From positions 1 to 64,000 of the forward strand of contig NZ_JAUEQY010000021.1 of NCBI RefSeq assembly GCF_030406325.1: a stretch of DNA of 64,000 nt. The letters run 5' to 3'. Below, in pieces: positions 1 to 9,011 of this stretch. The notes beneath the pieces were generated by a model. That model searched no databases. It was not told where the DNA came from and saw only the letters and a program-made list of their open reading frames with translations. The DNA comes from Actinomadura sp. DC4 (GTDB lineage Bacteria; Actinomycetota; Actinomycetes; Streptosporangiales; Streptosporangiaceae). How positions within the stretch are numbered: position 1 is the first letter of the stretch; every line of letters begins with the position of its first letter. The translations under genes were made by a program, and so were the position numbers.

Positions 1-1
1 G

Positions 2-577
2 GCATGCTCGGTCCTCTCCTTGCGTACGGGGCGCGTATTTGCCCGGATCGCGCTGACACTGTCCGGGCTCACCGCGCTGGACGACCGGCGCGGCGCGGGC
101 GGCGAGGTGGCGCGTACGGACGTGACGACCGCGCTGGTGAACGCGCACCGCAGCATGGTCGTGGCGACCGTCGCGGTGGCGGTCGCGGTGGGCGTCGCCG
201 GGTACGGCCCGGTCGCCTCCTTCGACGGCTGGACGGCCGCGCTGTCGCTGCTGCTGGCCACGGTGGTCGCCGGGCGGGCGCGCACGTTCCCCCTGACCGC
301 CGAGAAGGTCGCGCTGTTCGGCGCGGCCCTGTGGACCCTCGTGTGCCTCGCGTGGGCCTGGGCGGCGCACGACTCGTGGGCCGTCGCGCCGGCGGCCGGC
401 GTCCTGTTACTGGCGCTGGTGCCGCCCGTCGTGGTGCTGTCGGCCGAGCCGCCCGAGCACGTACGGGCCCGGCTGCGGCGCATCGTGAACCGCGTCGAGT
501 CGATCGCCGTCGTCGCGCTGCTGCCCGTGGCGATCGGCGCCTTCGGCACCTTCGAGCGTCTGCTGAGCACGTTTTGA
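2..577 (+). CDS. eccD: Type VII secretion integral membrane protein EccD, C-terminal part (5' truncated)
   Basis: The reading frame is open from the first bases of the window, so the start lies upstream. The visible ~190 residues are almost entirely hydrophobic, with about five membrane segments separated by short Arg/Glu-rich loops, and end in a Phe shortly after the last helix. This matches the C-terminal half of EccD, the multi-pass membrane channel subunit of ESX/type VII secretion systems, which normally has a ubiquitin-like N-terminal domain followed by 11 helices. The assignment rests mainly on the topology and on the EccC gene 1 kb downstream. The N-terminal domain cannot be checked here. 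Confidence 0.7.
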   Translation, partial: ACSVLSLRTGRVFARIALTLSGLTALDDRRGAGGEVARTDVTTALVNAHRSMVVATVAVAVAVGVAGYGPVASFDGWTAALSLLLATVVAGRARTFPLTAEKVALFGAALWTLVCLAWAWAAHDSWAVAPAAGVLLLALVPPVVVLSAEPPEHVRARLRRIVNRVESIAVVALLPVAIGAFGTFERLLSTF

Positions 578-582
578 CCGGC

Positions 583-1497
583 CTACGGCGTGCGCCTCAC
601 CGCGGCGCGGAGCGCGGCCGCGGCCCTGCGCCACAGACCCGCCGGCCGCACGGTCTCCTCCGGCAGCCGGCCCACGATCCCGCCGAGCTCGGCCGGTGGG
701 ACGCCCCGCTCGCGTACGGGCAGCAGGTGGCCGTCGGCCCACCAGAAGATCTCGCGCGAACACCGGTCGGCGCTCCCGTCGTGCATCTCGGCGACCACGT
801 CGGCGAACACCGGCAGCACGCCGTACACCGCCGCCGAGGTGACGGGGTAGAGCAGCACCTTGTTGTGGTCGGGCACTCCGACCAGCGCGCCGTACGGACA
901 CCGCCGCGGGAGGTACTCCGCCAGGCCGGTCAGGGCCACGGAGACATAACGGCTGCCGGGCTTGGTGACGAGGCGTACGGACTCGGTCATGGTGAGCGGG
1001 CGCTCGGTGACGTTGAGGCCGATCAGCTCGTACTTCTGCGTGTTGTCGATCGCCCGCGTGCCGAGCCGGCTCAGGTGGAGCCGCGCGGCGCGTTCCCTGG
1101 TCAGCGGGCCGCCGTACTCCGGATGCTCGATCACCACCATGGCGTCGAAGAACGGCCCGAACTCCGTCACCACGAAACCCTCACGCGTCGCCTCGGAGGT
1201 CCGGGGCACGATCCGCAGCCGCAGCAGCCGGTTGACGTTGCCCAGGAGCTCGATCTCGCCGATGGCGAGCGCCGCGCGGTCGCCGACGTCGCGCAGCCAC
1301 TCCTCGACCAGCCCCGGCCACTCGTGGCGCGGGGCCCGCGCGCACCGGCCGACGATCGTCGTCGTGACCGCGCGGGGCTCGGCCCGGCCGACCGGCAGGA
1401 CGACCTCGGCCGCGACGTCGTCGAACCGCGCGCCGGGCACGAGGACGGGCAGCAGGTCCTGGATGAGAGCGTGGACGTCGGCCGCGACGTCGCTCAT
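583..1497 (-). CDS. Conserved protein of unknown function in the type VII secretion locus (DUF1444-like layout)
   Basis: A 304-residue soluble protein with no signal peptide or membrane segment. The start is the ATG at 1497, preceded by a GAGGG ribosome-binding site; the frame continues upstream but without a good site. It is convergent with eccD (5 bp between stops) and divergent from eccC (about 80 bp), so it sits inside the ESX locus on the opposite strand. The C-terminal third, with its PDHNKVLLYPV and FADVVAEMH stretches, is laid out like YtpQ/DUF1444 proteins; this is a weak resemblance, not a domain hit. I do not recognise a catalytic motif. A role in secretion is suggested only by position. 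Confidence 0.55.
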   Translation of the reverse strand: MSDVAADVHALIQDLLPVLVPGARFDDVAAEVVLPVGRAEPRAVTTTIVGRCARAPRHEWPGLVEEWLRDVGDRAALAIGEIELLGNVNRLLRLRIVPRTSEATREGFVVTEFGPFFDAMVVIEHPEYGGPLTRERAARLHLSRLGTRAIDNTQKYELIGLNVTERPLTMTESVRLVTKPGSRYVSVALTGLAEYLPRRCPYGALVGVPDHNKVLLYPVTSAAVYGVLPVFADVVAEMHDGSADRCSREIFWWADGHLLPVRERGVPPAELGGIVGRLPEETVRPAGLWRRAAAALRAAVRRTP

Positions 1498-1580
1498 CGG
1501 CCCTCGCCTGACCGGATCCGGCCCACGGTTCCTCCCTCCCGGGACGTCCACCGTACGCCGGGCGCGGACGAGGAGGAGCG

Positions 1581-4500
1581 GTGACGACGCGGATCGTCCA
1601 CCGGCCGGCGCGCACCGTCTTTCCGCCGGCCGGGCCCGGCACGCGCCAGGTGGAGGCGCCGCCCACCCTCCCCGACGGGCAGGGCGGCGGCAGCCAGCTC
1701 CTGAGCGTCCTGCCGATGGTCGGCATGATGGGCTCGCTGACGATGATGACCGTGCTGCGCAACCCGGCCTTCATGGGGCTGGGCGCGGTGATGCTCGTCG
1801 TCGCGGTGCTGGCCGGCGGCGGCATGCTGCTGTCCCGCCGCGGCCAGGTCGGACGGCAGCGCCGCGCACAGCGCGAGCGGTACCTCGACTACCTCGAGGA
1901 GCTCCGTGAGGAGCTCGCCCGGACCGAGCGGGAGACCCGGGTGCGCGCGCGGGTGCTCGACCCGCCCCCCGAGGCCCTGTACGACGTGGTGCGCGACCCG
2001 ACCCGGCTGTGGGAGCGCCGGCGCCGGCACGACGACTTCCTCAAGGTGCGGATCGGCACCGGCTCGGTGCCCGGTGACCCGCTGACGCTCGGCGAGCACG
2101 GCAGCGCCCTCACGCCAACCGACCTCTTCATGGCCTCGGAGGCGCGGGCGGCCATCCGCCGGTACGAGACCATGCCCGACATGCCGCTCACGGTGCCGCT
2201 GGACATCGCCGGCAACGTGAGCGTCATCGGCGCGCGCGAGGACGTCCTGCGGCTGGTGCGGTCGCTGCTGGTGCAGCTCTCGGCGTTCCACTCGCCGACG
2301 GACGTGGCGGTCGCCGTGGCGTACGGCGGCGCGCGGTCCCCCGACTGGGAGTGGCTCAAGTGGCTGCCGCACGTCCTCGACCCGCTCCGGCACGACGGCG
2401 GCGTGAACGCCCGGCTGATCGCGCCGACGCCCCTGCGGCTCGGCGCGCTGCTGGCCGACGAGCTGCGCCGCCGCGGCGACTTCGCCACCGAGATCCGCCG
2501 CGGCATCGGGCAGCGTGAGTCCCTGCGGCTCGTACGCCGGCTGGTGGTCGTGCACGACACCCACGGCGAGGTGGCCGACGAGCTCGTCCGCCCCGACGAG
2601 ACGCTGTCGCCGCAGGACCTGGCCGCGACCGTCATCCACCTGGTGGCCGACCAGGTCGCCGAGCCGGGCGAGGTCGCCGTACGCCTGAAGGTCACCGGCG
2701 ACCGCGTCGAGGTGGAGGACCTGCGCGGGGAGACACCGGTCCGGCTGTCCGGAACGGTCGACGACGTGAGCGCCCCGATGATGGGCGGGCTGGCGCGGAT
2801 GCTCGCCCCGGTCCGGCTGTCCCGCGAGTCGCTGAAGGAGGAGATCGACGCCGGTCCCGTCGACTTCACCGCGCTGATGAACGTCGAGGACCCGGGCGAC
2901 CTGAACGTCGGGCGGCTGTGGGCGCCGCGCACCGAGCGCGCCTTCCTGCGCGTGCCGATCGGCGTCGATGACACCGGCGAGCCGGTCATCCTCGACCTGA
3001 AGGAGTCGGCCCAGCTCGGCATGGGGCCGCACGGCCTGTGCGTCGGGGCGACCGGCTCCGGCAAGAGCGAGATGCTCCGTACGCTGGTGCTCGCCCTCGC
3101 CGCCTCGCATCCGCCGGACCGGGTCAGCATGATGCTGGTCGACTACAAGGGCGGGGCCACCTTCGCGCCATTCGAGCGCCTGCCGCACGTCGCGGGCGTC
3201 ATCACCAACCTGGAGGACGACGCCGGGCTGATCGAGCGGGTCTACTCCAGCCTCGCCGGCGAGGTCCAGCGGCGTCAGCAGGTGCTCAAGGACGCCGGCA
3301 ACATCGCCAACATCGGCGACTACACCTACCGGCGCCGCCACGACCCGGACCTGCCGCCGCTGCCGCACCTCCTGGTGATCATCGACGAGTTCGGCGAGCT
3401 GCTCACCGCGCGGCCGGACTTCATCGAGCTGTTCCTGTCGATCGGCCGGATCGGGCGCAGCATCGGGGTGCACCTGCTGCTGTCGAGTCAGCGGATCGAG
3501 AGCGGCAAGCTGCGCGGCCTCGACAGCTACCTGTCCTACCGGGTCGGCCTGCGCACCTTCTCCGAGGAGGAGAGCCGGACCATTCTCGACACACCGGACG
3601 CCTTCCACCTCCCCACGCTGCCCGGGTTCGGCTACCTGAAGGTCGACACGACGATCTACCAGCGGTTCAAGGCCGGGTACGTCTCGGGGCCCTACCGCGG
3701 TCCGGTGGCGGTCGCGCCGGAGACCGAGGCGACGGCGCCGGTGCTGCCCTACCCCGCGTACAACACGGGCGGCGCCCGGCGCGAGGCCGACGCGGTGGAG
3801 GACGAGGGGTCCGTGCTGCCCGAGCGCGCCGTCGGGCCGACCCTGCTGGACGTGATGGTGGACCAGCTGCGCCGGCACGGCGACCGGGTCCGCCACATCT
3901 GGCTACCGCCGCTGCCCGTGGCGACCACGCTCGACGCGCTGACCGGCCCGGTCCGTGTCACCGGCGGCGGGATGTGGCTGCCGACGCGGGTGCCGTGGCT
4001 GAACGTCCCGGTCGGCGTGCTCGACGACCCGAGGCGGCAGTGGCAGGGGCTGTGGAGCCTCGACCTGACCGCGGCCGGCGGCCACCTCGCGCTGATCGGC
4101 GGCCCGCAGACCGGCAAGACGACGCTGCTGCGCACGCTCGTGCTCTCGCTGGCGCTCACCCACACGCCCGCCCAGGCGTCCGTCTACGCGGTCGACCTGA
4201 TCGGCGGCGGGCTGCACGTGCTCGCCGGGCTGCCCAACGTCGGCGGCGTCGCCGGCCGCGCCGACCACGAGCGCGTCCGCCGTACGGTCGAGGAGGTCTC
4301 CGGGATGCTCGACCTCCGGCAGGAGGTCTTCCAGGTCCGCGGCATCGACTCGATCCAGCGGCTGCGCACCCTGCACGCCACCGGCGAGCTGCCCGAGCTG
4401 CCCTCCGCCGACGTCGTGCTGATCGTCGACGGTTTCGGCGCGATCCGGAACGACTTCGAGGAGATCGACGACATGATCAGCGATCTCCTGCAGCGCGGCG

Positions 4501-5582
4501 GCGGCTACGGCATCCACGTCGTGGCGGGCATGCTCCGCTGGAACGACGTACGGATGGCCATGCAGTCCAACTTCGGCCAGCGGGTCGAGCTGCGCCTCAA
4601 CGACCCGTCCGACTCCTCCGTCGACCGCAAGCTCGCCGAGACCATCAGCGCGAAGGAACCGGGCCGGGCGCTCACCGACGGCAAGCTGTTCGCGCACGTG
4701 GCCCTGCCGCGGATCGACCGGCGGCCGGACGCGAACGACCTGGGCACGGTGGTCGAGACGACCGCCCGCGCCATCCGCGGCGCGTGGCAGGGCCCGGCCG
4801 CCGCGCCCGTACGCGTGCTGCCCTACGAACTGGCCACCCGTACGCTCCCGGCGACCGCCGACGAGCCCCTCCACGTCCCGATCGGCATCGACGAGCGGGA
4901 CTTCGCGCCCGTGCTGCTGGACCTGTTCGACCAGGACCAGAACCTCCTCGTGCTCGGCGACGGCGAGTGCGGCAAGACCAACCTCCTGCGGCTCATCGCC
5001 CGGGGCCTGGTCGACCGCCGCTCTCCGGAGGAGGTCGTGTTCGCCGTCATGGACCCGCGGCGCAGGCTGCGCGACCTCGTGCCCGAGCCCTACCTCGGCG
5101 GTTACGCCAGCAACGCCCGCGTGTGCGCGGGGCTGGCCGCCGGAGTCGCCAAGGAGCTGGAGGGGCGCATGCCCGACGAGGGCGACCAGGCCGGGCTCGC
5201 CGAGGAGAACCACTTCGACGGGCCGCACGTGGTCGTGCTCGTGGACGACTACCACCTGCTCACCGCGGCCGGGCAGCAGCCGCTGGCCGCCTTCGTGCCG
5301 TTCGTGCCGGCCGGGCGCGACATCGGGCTGCACTTCGTGGTCACCCTTCCGGTGGCCGGCGCGAGCCGGGGCCTGTACGACCCCCTGCTCCAGGCGGTGC
5401 GCGAGATCGGCACGAGCGCGCTGCTGATGTCCGGCGACCGGTCCGAGGGGCAGCTCTTCCCACGGATCTACGCCGCCCGGCAGCCCGCCGGCCGCGGCAA
5501 GTGGATCCGCCGCGGCGAGCCGGCCCACCTGATCCAGACCGCGCTGCTCACGGCCCCGGCCGGGGCGGCGCACGCCAAGTGA
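1581..5582 (+). CDS. eccC: Type VII secretion ATPase EccC (fused EccCa/EccCb form)
   Basis: A 1333-residue FtsK/SpoIIIE-family ATPase, the motor that recognises WXG100 substrates and drives ESX secretion. It starts at a GTG preceded by GAGGAGGAG. Two hydrophobic segments lie at about residues 40-85, then a DUF domain, then three ATPase domains. The Walker A motifs are GATGSGKS (Lys495), GGPQTGKTT (Lys846) and GDGECGKTN (Lys1132). The first domain has a proper Walker B acidic pair in VIIDEFGELL. The second reads LIVDGFGAI and the third VLVDDYHLL, so domains two and three depart from the usual DE pair. The fused form is typical of actinomycetes outside the classical mycobacterial eccCa/eccCb split. 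Downstream genes follow at 9 bp and by overlap. Confidence 0.95.
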   Translation: MTTRIVHRPARTVFPPAGPGTRQVEAPPTLPDGQGGGSQLLSVLPMVGMMGSLTMMTVLRNPAFMGLGAVMLVVAVLAGGGMLLSRRGQVGRQRRAQRERYLDYLEELREELARTERETRVRARVLDPPPEALYDVVRDPTRLWERRRRHDDFLKVRIGTGSVPGDPLTLGEHGSALTPTDLFMASEARAAIRRYETMPDMPLTVPLDIAGNVSVIGAREDVLRLVRSLLVQLSAFHSPTDVAVAVAYGGARSPDWEWLKWLPHVLDPLRHDGGVNARLIAPTPLRLGALLADELRRRGDFATEIRRGIGQRESLRLVRRLVVVHDTHGEVADELVRPDETLSPQDLAATVIHLVADQVAEPGEVAVRLKVTGDRVEVEDLRGETPVRLSGTVDDVSAPMMGGLARMLAPVRLSRESLKEEIDAGPVDFTALMNVEDPGDLNVGRLWAPRTERAFLRVPIGVDDTGEPVILDLKESAQLGMGPHGLCVGATGSGKSEMLRTLVLALAASHPPDRVSMMLVDYKGGATFAPFERLPHVAGVITNLEDDAGLIERVYSSLAGEVQRRQQVLKDAGNIANIGDYTYRRRHDPDLPPLPHLLVIIDEFGELLTARPDFIELFLSIGRIGRSIGVHLLLSSQRIESGKLRGLDSYLSYRVGLRTFSEEESRTILDTPDAFHLPTLPGFGYLKVDTTIYQRFKAGYVSGPYRGPVAVAPETEATAPVLPYPAYNTGGARREADAVEDEGSVLPERAVGPTLLDVMVDQLRRHGDRVRHIWLPPLPVATTLDALTGPVRVTGGGMWLPTRVPWLNVPVGVLDDPRRQWQGLWSLDLTAAGGHLALIGGPQTGKTTLLRTLVLSLALTHTPAQASVYAVDLIGGGLHVLAGLPNVGGVAGRADHERVRRTVEEVSGMLDLRQEVFQVRGIDSIQRLRTLHATGELPELPSADVVLIVDGFGAIRNDFEEIDDMISDLLQRGGGYGIHVVAGMLRWNDVRMAMQSNFGQRVELRLNDPSDSSVDRKLAETISAKEPGRALTDGKLFAHVALPRIDRRPDANDLGTVVETTARAIRGAWQGPAAAPVRVLPYELATRTLPATADEPLHVPIGIDERDFAPVLLDLFDQDQNLLVLGDGECGKTNLLRLIARGLVDRRSPEEVVFAVMDPRRRLRDLVPEPYLGGYASNARVCAGLAAGVAKELEGRMPDEGDQAGLAEENHFDGPHVVVLVDDYHLLTAAGQQPLAAFVPFVPAGRDIGLHFVVTLPVAGASRGLYDPLLQAVREIGTSALLMSGDRSEGQLFPRIYAARQPAGRGKWIRRGEPAHLIQTALLTAPAGAAHAK

Positions 5583-5591
5583 GAGGTACGC

Positions 5592-5954
5592 GTGACACAC
5601 GACGTCGTCGCCCTCGTACGCAACGCGCCCGAGGTGCGGACCCTGGTCGACAGCATGGCCGAGACCGACGAGGGCCTCCTCGTCCGCGGCGCCGGAGACG
5701 GCGCCGTCATCCAGCTCTGCGATGACGAGGGCCGGGCACTGGTGAGCATCGAGGCGCCCCAGTACGTCCGGGTGGACGGCGAGGTCGAACGGCTGCTCGG
5801 CGCCGAGGCCGCGGCGAAGGCGCCCGTACCGGTCTGGTGGGTGGAGGCGCGGGCGGCCTCCGCGGACCCGCGCTCCGCCGCGCTCGCCGGGAGGTTCGCC
5901 GAGGACCTGGTCCGCCGGCTCGGCGGCACGGTATGGGCCGGAGGCGCGCGGTGA
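5592..5954 (+). CDS. Small acidic protein of the type VII secretion locus, function unknown
   Basis: A 120-residue soluble protein that starts at a GTG five bases after a GAGAGG site, 9 bp downstream of eccC; it is almost certainly in the same operon. It is rich in Asp/Glu in the first half and has no Cys, signal peptide or membrane segment. Its stop overlaps the next start (GTGA). I do not recognise the family. Small genes at this position, after eccC, recur in Streptomyces-type ESX loci, so a chaperone or assembly role is possible, but that is inference from context. Confidence 0.7.
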   Translation: MTHDVVALVRNAPEVRTLVDSMAETDEGLLVRGAGDGAVIQLCDDEGRALVSIEAPQYVRVDGEVERLLGAEAAAKAPVPVWWVEARAASADPRSAALAGRFAEDLVRRLGGTVWAGGAR

Positions 5955-6973
5955 GCGAACCGGCCTTCCTCCATCCGGCGGTCGACCTCGTCACCGACAA
6001 GGTCGCCGTGGTCATCCAGGAGCGCGCCGTCGTGCCGCTGAGCGCGTGGCTGGTGGACGCGGCCTCCGCGTGCGCCAAGGCCGGGCAGGGCCTGCAGATC
6101 CTCACCTCGGCGGACGCGCGGATCACACCGGCGCTGCGCGCCACCCTGGCCGGGCCGGGCTCGCGGTGGGTCGTACGGGAGCCGGACGACTCGGGCTTCT
6201 TCGACGGCCTGTCCGGCGTGCCGCTGGCCTGGGACGGCTCGGCGTTCGCGGTCGTGCCCGAGCGGGCCAAGGCCGGGCCGTCGCCGGCCTTCGCCCGCCC
6301 GGTGGACGGGCTGGGCGACCACCTGCTGCTCGACGTCAAGGTCCTGCACGAGGCGGCCCTCGACCTGACGCTCGGCGAGACCGTCGAGACGCTGGCCCGG
6401 GTCCTGTGCGGCGGCGCGCCGGCCGGGTGGGGCGTCGCCGAGCCGGCCGTGAACCCCTGGGAGCGCCCCGCGCTGACCGAGCTGTGCCACCGGCGGTCCC
6501 CCAAGTCGACCTGGCTGATGTTCACCGGCTCCGGCGAGCGGCGATTCATCGGCGGCGCGCTGGTGTCCCGGGTGACCTCAGGCGTCAAGGAGGAGATCAC
6601 GTTCCTGGCCGGTTTCGGGCCGGGCGAGGAGCCGCCGCTCGACCGCCTCGCCGGGCTGGCGTCCGGGTTCGCGGACGCGGGCGTCCTGCTGTCGATGACC
6701 GCCCAGCGCACGCGCGGGCGCATGGACCTGACCCATCCGGCCCGCTGGTGCGGCGCGCCGGTCCCGGTCGGCCTCGCGATCGGCGCCGAGGGCGTACGGG
6801 AGATCGGCCTGGAGCACGCCCTGGCCGCCCCCGCCGAGGGCCGTCCCATCGGGCCGGAGGGCGCGCCGGCCGTGTGGTACGGGCTCGGCGACGGGCGGGA
6901 CTCCGGGGCGTGGTCGTGCTTCAGCGACCTGCTGAAACACCTGAGGCCCGAGGGCGTGGCCCCGACCGCGTGA
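5951..6973 (+). CDS. Type VII secretion locus protein, possibly DUF6177-like
   Basis: A 340-residue soluble protein that starts at the GTG overlapping the preceding stop (GTGA), which indicates translational coupling; an upstream extension in the same frame would run into the previous gene and is unlikely. There is no signal peptide and no membrane segment. The C-terminal half contains a Trp/Arg-rich stretch around HPARWCGAPVPVGLAIG. The layout and the place in the operon fit the DUF6177 proteins annotated in streptomycete ESX clusters, but I recall that name only approximately. It is the last plus-strand gene of the locus: its stop abuts the stop of the convergent deacylase gene. Confidence 0.65.
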   Translation: MSEPAFLHPAVDLVTDKVAVVIQERAVVPLSAWLVDAASACAKAGQGLQILTSADARITPALRATLAGPGSRWVVREPDDSGFFDGLSGVPLAWDGSAFAVVPERAKAGPSPAFARPVDGLGDHLLLDVKVLHEAALDLTLGETVETLARVLCGGAPAGWGVAEPAVNPWERPALTELCHRRSPKSTWLMFTGSGERRFIGGALVSRVTSGVKEEITFLAGFGPGEEPPLDRLAGLASGFADAGVLLSMTAQRTRGRMDLTHPARWCGAPVPVGLAIGAEGVREIGLEHALAAPAEGRPIGPEGAPAVWYGLGDGRDSGAWSCFSDLLKHLRPEGVAPTA

Positions 6974-7501
6974 TCAGCGGGCGAGGCCCGCCAGGACCTC
7001 GGCCGTCTCGATCGCGGCGAGCGCCGTGCCGGGGACCACCAGCTTGGAGCGGCGCAGGCCGCTGCCGACCACGACGTAGGACTGCTCGGTCACGGCCGCG
7101 TCGACGAGGACGGGCCAGGAGGCCGGGACGCCGAACGGGGTGATCCCGCCGTACTCCATCGCGGTCTCGGCGACGGCCTGGTCCTGCGGGGCGAACGAGG
7201 CCTTGCGCGCGTCGAGGTGCTTGCGGACCACGCCGTTCACGTCGGCCCGGGTGGTGGCCAGCACCACACAGGCCGCGACCCGTACGTCACCGCCCCGCCT
7301 GCCCGCGACGATCACGCAGTTGGCGGAGGCCTCCAGCGGCACCGCGTAGTGCGCGCAGAACGCGGCGGTGTCGGCCAGGCCCGGATCGATCTCCGCCACC
7401 TGGAAGGAGTCCTCGCCCTTCCAGCCGCGCACCGCCTCGGCGACGGGCCCGGCGAGCAGGTCGGTACGGTCGAGAGCGGCTTCGAGTGTCAGTCCCCACA
7501 T
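6974..7501 (-). CDS. YbaK/EbsC-family aminoacyl-tRNA deacylase
   Basis: A 175-residue single-domain protein with the YbaK fold. Family members hydrolyse mischarged tRNA, most often Cys-tRNA(Pro), in trans to the synthetases. Family hallmarks are visible: the ANCVIVAGR strand, the LATTRADVNGVVRKHL helix region with the conserved Lys/His-Leu, and the C-terminal YGGITPFGVP loop that lines the pocket. The length is normal for the free-standing family. It begins at an ATG at 7501 and is transcribed away from the frameshifted gene upstream. Which mischarged tRNA it acts on cannot be told from sequence alone. Confidence 0.85.
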   Translation of the reverse strand: MWGLTLEAALDRTDLLAGPVAEAVRGWKGEDSFQVAEIDPGLADTAAFCAHYAVPLEASANCVIVAGRRGGDVRVAACVVLATTRADVNGVVRKHLDARKASFAPQDQAVAETAMEYGGITPFGVPASWPVLVDAAVTEQSYVVVGSGLRRSKLVVPGTALAAIETAEVLAGLAR

Positions 7502-7510
7502 ACCCGCAGC

Positions 7511-8148
7511 CTAGAACGCGGAGATCGATGCGGGGGCACGCTCGGCGCGGCTGAGGGCACGGAGGACGTTCGTGGCGCCGTGGCGGCGCAGGGCGACGCG
7601 GGACAGCAGGTCGACCACGGTCTCGACCGCCTCGGCGGGCAGCTCCGGCGTCAGTACGCCCACGCTGTGCGCCAGGTCGTCGCTGTGCACCGCGATCTCC
7701 AGCAGCCGGGTGGTGAGGAAGCCGTCCAGGGTGAGCGCGTAGGCCCCCAGCTCGAACGGCGTACCGGCCGTGACGGCGCGGACGGCAGCGCCGAGCGCAG
7801 CTCCTCCACGGTGGCGGCGACCCGCGCCGCCAGCGCCTCCGGGCCCTGCGCCGCGTCCTTCTCGCCCAGGGCGCGCATCCCGGTGTTGAACTCGTCGTCG
7901 AGGTCGGAGCCGATCCAGGCCGCCCGCGCGTAGTAGTCGTGGACCGAGATGACCTCCTCGGTGGCCTCCGGGCCGTCGAGCATGGGCGGCACGAAGAGGA
8001 CCTGCCCGGCCAGGTGCCCGGCGAGCCCCCGCACACTGAGCTTGGCCAGCGCGCTCGGCTCGTGCCACGCGGCGGCGACCTCCGGCGCGGCGAGAAGGTC
8101 CGCCGCGGCCGTGGCCGCCGCGAGGAAGAGGCCCCTGATCTCAGTCAT
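7511..8148 (-). pseudogene. Maleylpyruvate isomerase-family (DinB-like, mycothiol-dependent) protein, interrupted by a frameshift
   Basis: The protein reads normally from an ATG at 8148 (MTEIRGLFLAAATAAADLL) through the N-terminal helical bundle to about residue 123, near 7795. It continues in a different frame, from about 7775, with the typical second half GTPFELGAYALTLDGFLTTR and RLLEIAVHSDDLAHSVG, and ends at a TAG at 7511. The join needs one extra base in the CCGTCCGCGCCGTCACGG stretch, that is, an apparent 1-base deletion. Together the parts give about 212 residues, the normal length for the TIGR03083/MDMPI family of mycothiol-dependent, metal-binding proteins. It is either a real inactivating mutation or a sequence error. 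The stop lies 10 bp upstream of the deacylase start. Confidence 0.75.
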
Positions 8149-8165
8149 TCCCGTGCCCTTCACGC

Positions 8166-9011
8166 TCAGCCGTACTGCGCGCCCGTGCAGCCGACGCTGC
8201 CGCCGATCGTGGCGAGGATGCCCAGCACCGACATGATCTCGGTGTAGTCGTCGCTCGTGAACTCCACCGAGCGGGCGCCGGCGCGCTCGACCCCGGGGAT
8301 CATCGCACACGACTCGGCCATCGACGTGGACGCCCAGTCGATGCCCAGGGTGTACGGGGCCGGCACCTCGTACGGCCGCAGGCGGTCCAGTCCGCGCAGC
8401 GCGCGGGCGGCGGCCTCGCCGATCAGGCTCTGCGCGCGGGCCGGCGGCAGGACCTCGGCGGAGTAGCGGTCGATGCCCTTCTTGACCGCGACCGTCTCCA
8501 GCCCGTCGCCGAGCAGCTCACGGGCCTCGGCGCAGGCGGCCTCGTCGCCGGTGACGAGCGCGACCGGCACTCCCATCGAGCCGGCCAGGCCGGCGATCAG
8601 CCGGATCTCGCCGCAGATCTCCCCGTTGAGGTAGAGGTTCTGGATCTCGTACCCCATCCACGTGTGGTTGAGCACGCCGTGCGGCACGCCCGCGCGGGCG
8701 TGGTAGCCGACGAACATCGCGGCGTCGTGCGAGGGGCCGATGCCCTGACCCATGCGCAGCGGGCGGTACGGCCCGCGGATCAGGGAGCAGCGCTCGTCGA
8801 TGAGGTCGGCCCGGAGGTTCTTGGTGCTGCCGTGCGCGTCGGTGACCACGACCTCGCTCGCGCCGGCCGTGAACGCCCCGTGCACCGCCGCGTTGGCATC
8901 GCTGGTCATCAGCTCGCAGCCGCGGTCGTACCCGCGGCCGCCCGCGCGCATCTCCTCCGGGTCGGTGAGCCCGGAGACGCCCTCCATGTCGACGGAGACG
9001 AACACTCTCAT
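8166..9011 (-). CDS. dppA: M55 family D-aminopeptidase (DppA-like)
   Basis: A 281-residue zinc aminopeptidase of the DppA family, which removes N-terminal D-amino acids from short peptides; in Bacillus the enzyme is a decamer with two zinc ions. The ligand pattern is intact: Asp8 and Glu10 in SVDMEG, His60 in VVTDAHG, His104 in MFVGYHARAG, and a glutamate in NGEICGE near residue 133. His116 follows in LNHTWMG, close to the place of the catalytic His115 of the Bacillus enzyme. It begins at an ATG that overlaps the upstream stop by four bases (ATGA), so it is translationally coupled to the small gene before it. There is no peptide-permease operon here, unlike the Bacillus dpp locus. Confidence 0.92.
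   Translation of the reverse strand: MRVFVSVDMEGVSGLTDPEEMRAGGRGYDRGCELMTSDANAAVHGAFTAGASEVVVTDAHGSTKNLRADLIDERCSLIRGPYRPLRMGQGIGPSHDAAMFVGYHARAGVPHGVLNHTWMGYEIQNLYLNGEICGEIRLIAGLAGSMGVPVALVTGDEAACAEARELLGDGLETVAVKKGIDRYSAEVLPPARAQSLIGEAAARALRGLDRLRPYEVPAPYTLGIDWASTSMAESCAMIPGVERAGARSVEFTSDDYTEIMSVLGILATIGGSVGCTGAQYG

Noticed and set aside
1494-3896. Long open frame on the minus strand opposite eccC
   Set aside because: High-GC codon bias keeps antisense frames open; the composition is low-complexity (Arg, Gln, Val, Asp) and the plus strand encodes clear EccC motifs.
7511-8310. Programmed frameshifting in the maleylpyruvate-isomerase-like gene
   Set aside because: No slippery heptamer or downstream structure at the join; a simple 1-base deletion explains it.
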